A stretch of DNA of 64,000 nucleotides from Chitinophagaceae bacterium (lineage in GTDB: Bacteria; Bacteroidota; Bacteroidia; Chitinophagales; Chitinophagaceae), in NCBI GenBank assembly GCA_019638615.1, contig JAHBTL010000020.1, forward strand, positions 1 through 64,000, read 5' to 3'. Each line of letters begins with the position of its first letter. The first letter of the stretch is position 1. The position numbers and the translations under genes were made by a program. Below the pieces are notes generated by a model. The model made no database searches, had not been told where the DNA came from, and worked only from the letters and a program-made list of their open reading frames with translations. Positions 10,051 through 19,494 of this stretch are shown piece after piece.

Positions 10051-10666
10051 AATAAAGATACTGGTAACAGACGATCACCCGATGGTGCTGGAAGGAATGC
10101 AGACCATGCTTTCGCAGATAGGATTTGTTATTATTACCGGGCTTGCCCGCAACGCTTATGAAGCAATGGAGCTGATAAAAGCAAACCCGCCGCATATTGT
10201 TATTACAGATATCAGTATGCCGGAAATAAGCGGTATTGAGTTTGCGGCAAAGGTCAGAAATGAATATCCCGGAGTGAAGATCATTGCCATGAGTACATTT
10301 AACGAGCGTAGTTATATTTCTCAAATGGTGCAAAACGGGGCATCGGGTTATATACTCAAAAGCGCTTCCAAAGAAGAAATAGAGGAAGCGATACTTACGG
10401 TATACGAAGGGAAATTATATATGAGCGTGGAATTGGAACTGAACAAAAAGGAACAACAGGAAATAAATAAAATACCCATCCTCACCAGCCGCGAAAAAGA
10501 AGTGCTGGCATTGATAGCCGAAGGCTTTACCAACCCGCAAATCGCAGCAAAATTATTTGTAAGCCCTTATACGGTTGACAGCCACCGTAAAAACCTGCTT
10601 ACCAAGTTTGAGGTGAACAATACAGCCGGGCTTATCAAGCTGGCTGCCAGATACGGATTGGTCTAA
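10043..10666 (+). CDS. NarL/FixJ-family response regulator
   Basis: DNA-binding response regulator partnered with the kinase just upstream. The receiver domain is residues 1-120, with the acidic pair D10/D11, the phospho-acceptor D56 in VITDISMPE and the conserved lysine in YILKSAS. The LuxR-type helix-turn-helix is about 145-207 (LTSREKEVLALIAEGFTNPQ, then VDSHRKNLLTKF). I place the start at the ATG at 10043 (MDKIKILVTDDHP), inside the kinase stop context ATGGATAA; the upstream TTG at 10034 adds only three residues and is less likely. The overlap points to translational coupling. Likely targets are its own promoter and the divergent operon. Confidence 0.93.
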   Translation: MDKIKILVTDDHPMVLEGMQTMLSQIGFVIITGLARNAYEAMELIKANPPHIVITDISMPEISGIEFAAKVRNEYPGVKIIAMSTFNERSYISQMVQNGASGYILKSASKEEIEEAILTVYEGKLYMSVELELNKKEQQEINKIPILTSREKEVLALIAEGFTNPQIAAKLFVSPYTVDSHRKNLLTKFEVNNTAGLIKLAARYGLV

Positions 10667-10937
10667 AAAAGAAATTTATTCCGGAGTTTATATTGCAGCT
10701 AAAAATAAGGATTTGGGAAATTCTTTTGCACTGGTCCGTCACGTTTGGACGTACCGCCGGCAAAAGGATCTTATTTCCATTGGGAATGAGACGCGGAACC
10801 CCGGACAAGAGCACTCCTTCCGGGAGAGCCGCCATGTTTTTTTCCATTTGTATAGTTTGATCATGCTTTAACGCCGGTGTTAAAGGAAAAGAAAGCGCGG
10901 GGCAGCATATCATAAAGTTATTGGTTTTAAAAAATAT

Positions 10938-11753
10938 ATGATGAATTCATCGTATATTGAAAATAATACTTTTATAACCCAAAAGATCAACATGGCTGTC
11001 CGGGACATTGCCGATGTAATTGAAAGACTCAATGAAATTATCGCCCAAACAAAAGCGTCCGGGAACAGGATGGGCTATTTTGCCGCATTGTATAAGCGAA
11101 TGACTGTAGCCGTTCAAAACGGCATTAATGCCAACCTGTTTGAAGACGGGCAAAGAATGAACCGGCTTGATATATGTTTTGCCCAAAGATATTTTGATGC
11201 ATACGAGACATATAATGCAGGCAGCTCTTGCAGTACTGCATGGAAATGTGCATTTGATTACTGCAGGGATGACGGGCTCACCGTGATTCAACATTTGATA
11301 CTCGGGGTAAATACACATATTAATCTCGACCTGGCCATCGCCGCTGCTGAAATATCTAAGGATAGTAATATTGATACGCTCGCATACGATTTCAACAAGA
11401 TCAATGATGTCATCGCTTCGCTGGTGGATGATGTACAGGAAAGCCTTTGCCATGTATGGTTCCCTATGCGGATGCTGACAAAGATTGCCAATAACCGGCA
11501 AATGGCAGTGCTTAATTTCAGTATTGATAAAGCCAGAACGGCCTCCTGGAGCAACGCTTTATTACTTTGGGGTATGAATGAAGCACAACAACAGGTTTAC
11601 ATTCAGCAGATGGATACAACTGTTTGCACATTAGCGAAAGGAATAAGATCCCCCGGCATGATAATGAGCCTGCTTTTAAAAGGAATTCGTTCCACAGAAT
11701 ACGATGATGCGGCACGAACGATCCGGCTCATTGATACAACAGTAATTGATTGA
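10938..11753 (+). CDS. DUF5995 family protein
   Basis: Cytoplasmic alpha-helical protein with no signal peptide, of unknown biochemical function. It matches the DUF5995 family by the central phrase LILGVNTHINLDLAIAAAE (about residues 118-136) and by the YFAALYKRMT segment near residue 50; conserved His and Asp residues there suggest a metal site. The start is ATG at 10938 with a second ATG directly after. It lies 270 bases after the response regulator and so probably has its own promoter. A copy of the TTGTTGGTG-type repeat follows the stop by a few bases. Confidence 0.8.
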   Translation: MMNSSYIENNTFITQKINMAVRDIADVIERLNEIIAQTKASGNRMGYFAALYKRMTVAVQNGINANLFEDGQRMNRLDICFAQRYFDAYETYNAGSSCSTAWKCAFDYCRDDGLTVIQHLILGVNTHINLDLAIAAAEISKDSNIDTLAYDFNKINDVIASLVDDVQESLCHVWFPMRMLTKIANNRQMAVLNFSIDKARTASWSNALLLWGMNEAQQQVYIQQMDTTVCTLAKGIRSPGMIMSLLLKGIRSTEYDDAARTIRLIDTTVID

Positions 11754-12265
11754 TAGTTAACACGGTTACTGGTGTTGCGCGGAGAAATCTGTCAGGCTTC
11801 ACCAACAACAATTAGTTTTTGAATGCTCTTTTCATATCTGCTGTTATTTGTTTTATCGGTATGCGCTTCACACACCGGAACATATTTACCCTTTTATACC
11901 GGGGCATGAAGGTGCCTATCAGCGGGGTAAAGTTTCGCATGTACCCAATAGAATGGTTGCAGTACAAGAATGCAGCGCCGCCGGACGGGCAGACAACAAA
12001 AGCATAATTATAATACTGCGGCTAAGTATGCACATACCCTCTCTCTTTTATACTGGCATATGAAGGCACACCAGTAAGAGAAAACGGCAACAACAGCATT
12101 CAATAAGCCATTCTTAATGAAGTATCCTTTTTTGGAGCTTTCTGATTTGCTTATTATCTTACTGCGCTAATTGAGTTTTTGTATTGGCTTTAATGAAAGA
12201 TTGAGTGTTGAATTAAGTGTATAAGCCACATTATATCCTAAGAAAAAAAATAAGAACATCAACCA
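11754..12265. repeat. repeat-rich intergenic region with degenerate hairpins
   Basis: Five hundred bases without a convincing gene. 11759-11838 is a copy of the plus-strand 3' repeat family (TTCACCAACAACAATTAG, then TTTGAATGCTCTTTTC). 11857-11878 is a decayed copy of the TCGGTATG...CACACCG hairpin seen intact at 39064. 11895-11930 and 12052-12075 are further weak hairpins with a TGAAGG loop, the complement of the family's CTTCA. Short reading frames here overlap the repeats and show no protein-like pattern. Confidence 0.5.
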
Positions 12266-12775
12266 ATGAACTACAAGGGAATATTCCGAACATACCTGTC
12301 TTTAATTCTTTTGTTCATCCCCGCTGTTTTATTTGGTACCCTTGTTTTGATATACAGGAACGATTCAAATCTCCACATCACTTATAAATTTCCTTACATA
12401 CCGTGGCAGTTCCTCGTTATTACGGTATTTGGTATTCTTGCCACCGTCGGCGGCGTTCTTGACTGGAAGTTTCACCGGAATCCCCTCAATATGAAAATAC
12501 CTAAAAAGGAAAGGGATGCCGAGGCCAAAGCACTGGGGCTTGGAGGATTGCCGATGTTTATACTGATGTGGCTGGCAATGATCAGCACCACGCCTTCCAG
12601 CTATCTCATTCCTATTCTTCTTGTTTTGATATATACCGTAGTTGCCATTAGTTATGATGAGTTTGTATTCCATATTAAAAGATGTGGTAAAGTTGAAAAC
12701 AGGTATCATAGAATGTTGGTTTTCGGCAATGGTATAGCATGGCTGGCATGGTTTCACTTTATCTATTGTAAATGA
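12266..12775 (+). CDS. four-helix integral membrane protein
   Basis: A 169-residue inner-membrane protein, family not recognised. Transmembrane segments are at about 8-28, 46-66, 90-108, 112-128 and possibly 148-166. A basic cytoplasmic loop (FHRNPLNMKIPKKERDAEAK) lies between the second and third. The stop TGA at 12773-12775 overlaps the ATG of the next gene (ATGA), so the two are translationally coupled. It opens a cluster of four overlapping genes that ends at 14976. Nothing in the sequence indicates a transported substrate or an enzymatic site. Confidence 0.75.
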   Translation: MNYKGIFRTYLSLILLFIPAVLFGTLVLIYRNDSNLHITYKFPYIPWQFLVITVFGILATVGGVLDWKFHRNPLNMKIPKKERDAEAKALGLGGLPMFILMWLAMISTTPSSYLIPILLVLIYTVVAISYDEFVFHIKRCGKVENRYHRMLVFGNGIAWLAWFHFIYCK

Positions 12776-13302
12776 AGTACAAAGCACTACTTGAGCAAAG
12801 CAGGCAAAATATAGGAATTGATTTTCCTGTAAGCTGCCGGGGAATCTCTTTTCAGGTATTTGAAACAGGATGCAGGTGGATGCATCAAAAATTAAATGAT
12901 GATGCCGGGGAAAGGCACCGGAACTTCAATAGCTCAATCAATTACCTGAAGTATGGCATGATTAAATATGGTATTGCATTTTTTGTATTTTTCTTTTCTC
13001 TATGGCAATTTTCCAGGATCAGCTTATTCATAGCCCCGTTATCAATCGTTTTATTTTACCTGGTGGAAATACATTTCCTGTTTTTATTTCCGTTTATCCT
13101 TGATGGTATTGAAAATCCTTTGTGGGCAAGCTTAAAACAAACATACAAAACAGGAATAGTAACGGCATTAATAACTGTTATTCCAATAGGTTTATTTATG
13201 CTTTACGGATTATTGAACATCAGGAACCCCTTCCGTAATTGGTATATTGGCTGTTTTGCAATTATAATCTGGTATCAAAATGAAGTTAAAGATCGGCTAT
13301 AA
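12772..13302 (+). CDS. integral membrane protein, second gene of an overlapping cluster
   Basis: A 176-residue protein of unknown family. Residues 1-60 are soluble and contain two cysteines in CRGISF and GCRWMHQK. Three transmembrane segments follow at about 64-84, 86-106 and 122-146, and a fourth near 155-170. The region IENPLWASLKQTYKTG forms a short loop. It starts in an ATGA overlap with the upstream gene and its end overlaps the metallophosphoesterase gene by 23 bases, so the three are made from one transcript. A small sensor or toxin-like membrane partner for the phosphoesterase is possible, but this is inference only. Confidence 0.72.
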   Translation: MKYKALLEQSRQNIGIDFPVSCRGISFQVFETGCRWMHQKLNDDAGERHRNFNSSINYLKYGMIKYGIAFFVFFFSLWQFSRISLFIAPLSIVLFYLVEIHFLFLFPFILDGIENPLWASLKQTYKTGIVTALITVIPIGLFMLYGLLNIRNPFRNWYIGCFAIIIWYQNEVKDRL

Positions 13303-14008
13303 TCAACCTTTTGAAATCCGGAAAGAAACACATTTGTCTGAACACGCCGGAAGTTTTGACATACTTTATCTTTCCGATCTGCATTTTAACGGATTTACAG
13401 GTGAAATGATCTCTAAAATCATTTCGACCGTTCATAATTTAAACCCGGCAATAATATTGTTTGGGGGAGATTATATAGATACCCGCAAAGGATTGGGGTA
13501 TCTGAATGAGCTGCTGTCGTCTATATCACATAGAAAACATGTCTTTGCGATAGGGGGTAACCACGATTATTATTTCGGAATAAAAAAAGTAGAAAAAGCT
13601 TTCGTTGATAATAATGTAAGTTGGATTGAAAAGCAATCAATCTACGTGAACATAGAGAACACGAAAATCAGAATTGACGGGAACAGGGTAGTTGAACAAA
13701 AGCAGGATGCGGATCTTTCCATTTTACTGTTACATAAGCCATTACCATTGATGAAATTCAGCAACTATTATAATATAGCTTTCGCGGGACATTTACACGG
13801 TTGTCAGTTTGTGTTATGGCAGTCGGGCGATAATCTTTATCCCGGTAAATTCTTTTATCATTGTAATTTTCTGAAAAGCCGGCAGGAAAAATGTAACTAT
13901 TTTATAAGCAAGGGAGCAGGTGACGCCTTACCCATCAGGTATAATTGCAAGAGAGATGTGGTATTGGTCCAGATAAGAGAAAACAAGCCATCAAACATAC
14001 AATCATGA
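13280..14008 (+). CDS. calcineurin-like metallophosphoesterase
   Basis: Soluble metal-dependent phosphoesterase. All family motifs are visible: D33-x-H35 (LSDLHF), GGDYID with D64, GNHD at 93-96, the conserved H152 (LLHKP) and GHLHG at 170-174, which together bind two metal ions. The length (242 residues) fits the compact YkuE/YaeI type that hydrolyses phosphodiester or lipid pyrophosphate substrates near the membrane, but the substrate is not determined. The start is ATG at 13280, within the previous gene. Its stop overlaps the next start as ATGA at 14005. Placement among three membrane-protein genes suggests a membrane-linked substrate. Confidence 0.9.
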   Translation: MKLKIGYNQPFEIRKETHLSEHAGSFDILYLSDLHFNGFTGEMISKIISTVHNLNPAIILFGGDYIDTRKGLGYLNELLSSISHRKHVFAIGGNHDYYFGIKKVEKAFVDNNVSWIEKQSIYVNIENTKIRIDGNRVVEQKQDADLSILLLHKPLPLMKFSNYYNIAFAGHLHGCQFVLWQSGDNLYPGKFFYHCNFLKSRQEKCNYFISKGAGDALPIRYNCKRDVVLVQIRENKPSNIQS

Positions 14009-14976
14009 AAACATCTTTCGCGGTTTGTTTTGCAACAATTTACGGTATAACACTTCGTATTGTTTTCGGCTTTTTGGGAGAAATGCTACAGGTAATGAGC
14101 ATAGTCTTTCTTTTTCTATCACCTGCTATTATAGGATTCCTGACCGTGTGGCTATGGCCCAAAAGATACTACCTGAGCGGTGTACAGGCATTCTTTATTC
14201 CCTGGCTTACCAGTCTGGTAATTTTGGTAATTACTATGGCTTTTGATGTGGAAGGATCTGTTTGCTGGATAATGATCTTTCCATTCTTTGCCGTAGCAGC
14301 CGGCATAGGCGGCATTATGGCCCGAAGATTCAGGAAACCTGACCCCGATCAAAATATTGAATTTGACTTTGAGAAAAAAAACACACTGAAAATATCTCTG
14401 CTTTTATTAACCCCGCTATTTGCGGGACTGATAGAAGGCGACAGAACCTCCACCAGGGAAGATATCAATATTTCACGGACAGTTGTTATCAACGCGCCCA
14501 TCAATAAAGTGTGGCATGAGCTCACCAACATCAATGATATAGCGGCAGAAGAAAAAGATTATTCATTAACAACATTAATGGGCTTTCCCTCACATATAAA
14601 AACAACACTGGATAGCCCGTATGTTGGCGGCAAAAGAAAAGCTGTTTACGAAAAGGGGCTTTATTTCGATGAAACGATCACACAACTTGAAAAAGAAAAA
14701 TTATTAGTGCTCGACATCAAAACTGATCCTGCTACAATCCCTCCCAAGGTGATGGATGAACATATTATAATCGGGGGCAAACACCTGGATATTTTACAGG
14801 ACACTTACATCCTGGAAAAGCTATCTGAAAACAGTTGCCGCATTACACTCTCCAGCCGGTTTTACATAAATACACCTATAAACTGGTACGCGGGTATATG
14901 GGCAAAGTATATGATGAAAGACATTTTGCAAAGTGAGTTAAATTTAATTGAAAAAAGATCGGTAGGAAAAATATAG
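14005..14976 (+). CDS. membrane protein with C-terminal SRPBCC domain
   Basis: A 323-residue protein whose start I place at the ATG at 14005, because it overlaps the previous stop as ATGA and begins a hydrophobic segment (MKTSFAVCFATIYG); the longer frame begins at a TTG at 13945 inside the phosphoesterase gene. Four transmembrane helices lie at about 5-110. The C-terminal ~170 residues read as a START/SRPBCC lipid- or ligand-binding fold: VVINAPINKVWHELTNIND opens it and CRITLSSRFYI closes it. SRPBCC domains carry hydrophobic ligands. It is the last gene of the four-gene overlapping cluster and is followed directly by a repeat. Confidence 0.82.
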   Translation: MKTSFAVCFATIYGITLRIVFGFLGEMLQVMSIVFLFLSPAIIGFLTVWLWPKRYYLSGVQAFFIPWLTSLVILVITMAFDVEGSVCWIMIFPFFAVAAGIGGIMARRFRKPDPDQNIEFDFEKKNTLKISLLLLTPLFAGLIEGDRTSTREDINISRTVVINAPINKVWHELTNINDIAAEEKDYSLTTLMGFPSHIKTTLDSPYVGGKRKAVYEKGLYFDETITQLEKEKLLVLDIKTDPATIPPKVMDEHIIIGGKHLDILQDTYILEKLSENSCRITLSSRFYINTPINWYAGIWAKYMMKDILQSELNLIEKRSVGKI

Positions 14977-15022
14977 GTGACTTAACGGTGGTCGTGGAGC
15001 GGTAAGCAATGTGCAGGCTTCA
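14977..15022 (+). repeat. partial copy of the plus-strand 3' repeat
   Basis: Starts right after the stop of the SRPBCC gene and contains GTGCAGGCTTCACCAA, matching the right half of the repeat family seen at 11759, 18619, 24993 and 25055. The left half is degenerate. The rest of the 240-base gap up to 15219 shows no further structure I can name. Confidence 0.45.
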
Positions 15023-15218
15023 CCAATACAAAGAAGCAAAATGATATATACAGACAAACATATTGCTTTTCCGCCGCGGCAGATCGCAATACAGGCAAGT
15101 GGTTAGGTAAATGCATGCTTTGCTTTAGTGCTGGTTGTAAAAACAAAGCACTCCTGGCCGCTGCAATACCACCCTCATAAAGATCAGAATACACATCATT
15201 CACCAACCTTCCTTACAT

Positions 15219-16235
15219 TTGATCAAAAAATTGAACCGGGTTATCTTTCTCTTCCTGGCCTTTTCCTTACTTCATGCCTGCAGTCCGGGAAAAAAAGATA
15301 CCGCCTATGCCTTCTATTACTGGCAGCAGGCAAATAGCTTTTCGGATTCAACCTCACATTGGATAGAAGGACTGAATATCAGCAAATTTTACGTTCATAT
15401 CATGGATGTGGTGTGGAGCGGTGAAAAACAACAGCCAACACCAACGGCCATTACAGCGCTTTCAACTCCGAACCCCATAACAGGGAAATCGCTGATCCCG
15501 GTGATCTTCATCAATAATGAGGTGATAGACAAAGCAGACAGCACACAACTGCAGGAGCTTACAATCAACCTGCTGAGTGCAGCCCATGGCTTTATGGATA
15601 AAATGGGAAAACCGCTGGCTGAATTGCAGATAGACTGTGACTGGACAGCCAAGACGAGGGATAAATATTTCTTATTGCTGCAACAGCTCAAACAATCATC
15701 ACCCGCAACAACTTATGCTGCTACCATAAGGCTGTACCCTTATAAATACGAGCGCCAGATGGGCGTGCCGCCTGTAGACTATGGTGCGCTGATGTTTTAC
15801 AACCTCACATCTATTAAAAACCCGGAAGAAGAAAATTCCATATTCACTTACAAGGCATCATCACAATACAGGCGGTCAGGCCCCTACCCTATCCCGTTAA
15901 AAGCCATCCTCCCGATTTTCGGCTGGTATGCCTGGTTCAGGAACAATGATTATAAAGGAATTGTATACGAGTCCCCTGATCTTACCGGTCTACCCTTTTG
16001 TACCAGGATCAGCAAAACAAAATTCCGGGTCTTAAAAGATACCGTCATCAACGGACTGTATTTGAGGAATGGAGATATTTTAAGAAATGAATTCCCGGAT
16101 ACGAAGGATTTATCCGCTTTAAATAAAAATCTTGATAACTTACTTCCCGGAAACAATGAAGTCATATTTTATCACTGGAATGAAAGCTTTTTGCAACACT
16201 ATAGCACAGCTATTAAAGAAATTACCGGCCCTTAG
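15219..16235 (+). CDS. DUF3142-like lipoprotein
   Basis: A 338-residue predicted lipoprotein with leader FLFLAFSLLHACSPG, cysteine near residue 21. The body resembles the DUF3142 family, a TIM-barrel-like group of unknown activity: the strand LQIDCDWTAKTRDKYFLLL near residue 130 and GALMFYNL near 190 match the family pattern. No upstream ATG exists in this frame, so the start is a TTG at 15219 (MIKKLNRV). The 3' end overlaps the next gene by 56-80 bases, which means the two are co-translated and probably function together at the cell envelope. Family assignment is tentative. Confidence 0.72.
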   Translation: MIKKLNRVIFLFLAFSLLHACSPGKKDTAYAFYYWQQANSFSDSTSHWIEGLNISKFYVHIMDVVWSGEKQQPTPTAITALSTPNPITGKSLIPVIFINNEVIDKADSTQLQELTINLLSAAHGFMDKMGKPLAELQIDCDWTAKTRDKYFLLLQQLKQSSPATTYAATIRLYPYKYERQMGVPPVDYGALMFYNLTSIKNPEEENSIFTYKASSQYRRSGPYPIPLKAILPIFGWYAWFRNNDYKGIVYESPDLTGLPFCTRISKTKFRVLKDTVINGLYLRNGDILRNEFPDTKDLSALNKNLDNLLPGNNEVIFYHWNESFLQHYSTAIKEITGP

Positions 16236-18597
16236 CCTGTCATTTATATTGGCTTTTGTGTTCAGCGCTGCCCTTGCCTGTGGTCCGGGCCTGTTTGAAG
16301 ACGATGCCAGGTTTTGTTTGTTCCGTCCTTCCACAATAAACTACCCGCAGCTAAGCGCTATGCAGTACAGCCAGAAGCTGTTTCATTACTTCAACCGGGA
16401 AGACTTTGAATCCGAAAACACGATCAACTGTAAGGAATGGCAGCAGGTTACCGACAAAACAGTATCCTACAACGATATATTCAACCTGCAATATCATACA
16501 TCACCCGACAGCTTTCTGGCGGCTTACCAGGCCCAAAAATGGGAAAACTTCAATGGCAACAGCTTTGTAAAATGGCTAACGGCAAAAAAGAACAGGAGAT
16601 TCCTGGAGTATTTTGCTACTGCCAAAGCGATTGAAAGAACGCAGGACATAACCGATAAAGGCTGGGGCCACTATTTTCACAAGGTAGAAACAAGTACACT
16701 GGACTCCCTGAAGCAGGTTTGTTATACCCGGTACAAAAAGAAGCTTCCGGCTTTTCTCAGGCTCCGTTATGGGTTTCAGTTCCTGAAATGCGCCTATTAT
16801 GCAGTTGATCCAAATGACCAACCTAAAATTGATGAAGTTTTCAAAACACTTGCCTCTAACAGTAGCATCACTTCCCAATGGGCATATATTTATTACGCAT
16901 TGCTGCAGCAGGAGAACCTGCAACAGGCCCATTACCTCGTAAAAGCTTTTGATATATGTGATGCGAAAAAATACCGTGCTTTTTCACTGTTGTCTGTTGC
17001 CACCCTGGATACGCTGGCGCAAACAACGGGCGACCATTATATCAGAGTGATGGCGCGGGCAATAGCAGCCATGAAAAACCCCGGCAGGTCGCTGCAGGAT
17101 ATACAGTTCGTATTCGACAACGATCCGGCTAATAAATATTTACCCTTGCTGATCACAAGAGAGATCAACAAGCTGGAAGACTGGCTCTATTCACCGGAAG
17201 TGCTGTATTTTCAACCTTTTCTTGCAGAGAATTATTTTACCACCACAGTTGACGATCCTGTTCGCTACAACTTTGAGTATGATAAAAAATACCTTGAAGA
17301 ATTCCTGGAGCAACTATTGCGCATACAACGATTTAAAAGCACTACCTTTTTGAATATCGCTGTTGCGCACCTCTACAACATGAGCCACCAGCACTCCTCT
17401 GCCCGCGATATTCTTTTTAATATGGAGGAGCCTGTTGTTAAAGAGGAACGGATATCTTTCCTGCTGGAAAAGCTCTTTACCATTGTTAATTCCAAACCGA
17501 TACAGGCGGATGAAGTAAAAAACGAAATTGCCGCTTTGGTAGAGAAGTTAGGTAAATTGGATGACGCAGAAAGATATTATTCACCGTATTACAGCTATCC
17601 TGCCGGAGGTATCAGCAGTGTATTGCTATACCTCAGCCGGAAATACCAGGCATTGGGACAAACCGTGATCGCGGGATTGCTGTATGAAAAAGCAGGTATA
17701 CGCACGAATGAATACATTTACCCGCCATATGGCGAAAGCAATTTTTATGGCTTTATTTCTTATTTCGAAAAGTATGCCGGCCCGGAAGATATTGATGAGC
17801 TGCTGAAGCTAAAGCACAAAACAAACAAGACACCTTTCGAACAAATGATCAACCCTGCTATATGGGGGCAGGATGAAATTTACTATGATCTGAAAGGCAC
17901 ATTGTATATCCGCCGGTCTGATTTTGCTTCGGCGATGGAAGCTTTCCGTAAATTACCGGATAATTTCTGGGATACAGCCTACGAGTTCAAAGCATACCTG
18001 CCGCTGACTTCCGTGTCAGATGTAGAGCAGATCATCTCATTTCCGACAGGCAATCAAAAAAAATATACAGTCGCCAGTAAAAAACAGGTGGTGGCAGACG
18101 TCCTTCAGATAGAGACGCTTTTACAACAAGCAAAAACAAATCAGCAAAAAGCATTGTATACGTTGTGGCTTGCTAATGCCCGGCTTAATATTTCTTATTT
18201 CGGGAAGGCATGGATGCTGTACGCCTATGGCAAAACTTCCAATGAACCCTCAGGCCCCGGGGATTCCTATCATTTTGCTTACTACTATATCAACCCAAAC
18301 AATACAAATAATACGGAGAATTATTACTACCTGAAAGATGCCCGTCGTTTGTATGAACAGGCATTACAACTGGCAAAAGGTGACAACGAGTTAAGCGCCC
18401 GGTGCTTGTTAATGCTGTCGGTTTGTGACGAATACCAGCATGCGTTTGATCCCGCAGAAAGCAATAGTACTTCTACCGGGCCATACCGGTCACCTTTCAA
18501 AAAAGAATTGGGCAGGTTATACAGTAAAACGAAGTTCTTTGAAACCGTTGCAGTAAGCTGTCCGGATGTAAAGGCAGATGCAATCGGTTCCCGGTAA
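16180..18597 (+). CDS. large secreted helical-repeat protein
   Basis: About 805 residues, no family recognised. I take the ATG at 16180 (MKAFCNTIAQLLKK) as the start because it directly precedes a hydrophobic leader (LSLSFILAFVFSAALACG) that ends in a cysteine, so it may be a lipoprotein; the ATG at 16156 and the TTG at 16132 are alternatives. The body is mostly alpha-helical with scattered TPR-like motifs (LSRKYQALGQTVIAGLLYEK, RLYEQALQLAKGD). All starts lie within the DUF3142-like gene, so coupling is certain for this layout. A perfect hairpin repeat lies 22 bases after the stop. Confidence 0.8.
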   Translation: MKAFCNTIAQLLKKLPALSLSFILAFVFSAALACGPGLFEDDARFCLFRPSTINYPQLSAMQYSQKLFHYFNREDFESENTINCKEWQQVTDKTVSYNDIFNLQYHTSPDSFLAAYQAQKWENFNGNSFVKWLTAKKNRRFLEYFATAKAIERTQDITDKGWGHYFHKVETSTLDSLKQVCYTRYKKKLPAFLRLRYGFQFLKCAYYAVDPNDQPKIDEVFKTLASNSSITSQWAYIYYALLQQENLQQAHYLVKAFDICDAKKYRAFSLLSVATLDTLAQTTGDHYIRVMARAIAAMKNPGRSLQDIQFVFDNDPANKYLPLLITREINKLEDWLYSPEVLYFQPFLAENYFTTTVDDPVRYNFEYDKKYLEEFLEQLLRIQRFKSTTFLNIAVAHLYNMSHQHSSARDILFNMEEPVVKEERISFLLEKLFTIVNSKPIQADEVKNEIAALVEKLGKLDDAERYYSPYYSYPAGGISSVLLYLSRKYQALGQTVIAGLLYEKAGIRTNEYIYPPYGESNFYGFISYFEKYAGPEDIDELLKLKHKTNKTPFEQMINPAIWGQDEIYYDLKGTLYIRRSDFASAMEAFRKLPDNFWDTAYEFKAYLPLTSVSDVEQIISFPTGNQKKYTVASKKQVVADVLQIETLLQQAKTNQQKALYTLWLANARLNISYFGKAWMLYAYGKTSNEPSGPGDSYHFAYYYINPNNTNNTENYYYLKDARRLYEQALQLAKGDNELSARCLLMLSVCDEYQHAFDPAESNSTSTGPYRSPFKKELGRLYSKTKFFETVAVSCPDVKADAIGSR

Positions 18598-18618
18598 AAT
18601 AAGAAGGAGGGGGCGCAC

Positions 18619-18680
18619 CGTTGTTGGTGTTACGCGTTGGGCAATGCCCAGGCTTGACCAACAACGATTACGTCAATAGC
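18619..18680 (+). repeat. hairpin repeat with 10-bp perfect stem
   Basis: CGTTGTTGGT at 18619-18628 pairs with ACCAACAACG at 18657-18666 around a 28-base loop that includes GGGCAATGCCCAGGC, itself a small hairpin. It lies 3' of a plus-strand gene, as do the other copies. It could end or stabilise the transcript but has no U-tract. Confidence 0.7.
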
Positions 18681-18777
18681 GATAATGCTAAGAATTCAAT
18701 TTATAGCACCTTAATAAATTATGATTATTACGTGTTATAATATAAATTAGCGCGTTACCACCAATGCTAAGACGACA

Positions 18778-19395
18778 ATGAAAAGAATGAAATCGACAAG
18801 ATACGTAGTTATATTGACCTTATTCGCATTGACCTCTTGCATGACAAACAGACTGATATTTCAAGACAAAAAGTTTAACACCTTTGATACACTTGACGTT
18901 AAAACAGTAATCAAATTAGAAAAACAAAAACGTTCTAAAGACATTACGCCAGACCATTTAATAGAAATTGGAGAAGGAATTTATCCCAACAAAAGCAAGT
19001 ATATTTTAGCGACACCTAAAACTTATGAAATCAAAGAGAAGCCAAACTTCAAAGTTGAAACAGAATATTTTTACGGGGTAAATGATGGTTTGGTAAAAGT
19101 AATTCTTTGTCAATGGGACTACTTGCAAAAAAATAACTCTAACTCTTTTAAAAAAGAAAACTATACAAAAAAATCCAAAACATTTCAAACTAAGTTTGAG
19201 ACCTTAACTTCTCAATTGACAAAAGAATTTGGAGAACCTTTTTCAAAAAGTATCGAACAGGATAAAATCAAAGACAAGACTTTTAGAGATGACTATAAGT
19301 TTAAACGAGCGGACGGGCTTAATGCATATTTGTTTATGTTTGGGAATGACAACAGCGGTTACAGACAAATAAGGCTTGCAATTTATAAAAACTGA
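18778..19395 (+). CDS. small AT-rich lipoprotein
   Basis: A 205-residue predicted lipoprotein; leader YVVILTLFALTSC with lipobox LTSC, cysteine at about residue 21. The mature part is lysine-rich and mixed alpha/beta, and contains YFYGVNDGLVKVILCQWDYL. I recognise no family. Base composition is clearly more AT-rich than in the secreted proteins upstream, and the gene sits alone between a hairpin repeat and an intergenic region holding a decayed reading frame. Acquisition by transfer is plausible but not shown. Start ATG 18778; an alternative ATG follows nine bases later. Confidence 0.7.
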   Translation: MKRMKSTRYVVILTLFALTSCMTNRLIFQDKKFNTFDTLDVKTVIKLEKQKRSKDITPDHLIEIGEGIYPNKSKYILATPKTYEIKEKPNFKVETEYFYGVNDGLVKVILCQWDYLQKNNSNSFKKENYTKKSKTFQTKFETLTSQLTKEFGEPFSKSIEQDKIKDKTFRDDYKFKRADGLNAYLFMFGNDNSGYRQIRLAIYKN

Positions 19396-19494
19396 TTACA
19401 AAGATGAAAGCAAGAAGCGCTGGAATTGTTTACTGCCCCATTAGTTTAGATTAATACTAAAATTGAATAAAAAAACTACGCCATTTACAGAGCA

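Noticed and set aside
11819-12063. Two overlapping small frames of 62 and 71 codons in the 11.8-12.1 kb gap
   Set aside because: Both translate degenerate hairpin repeats in different frames.
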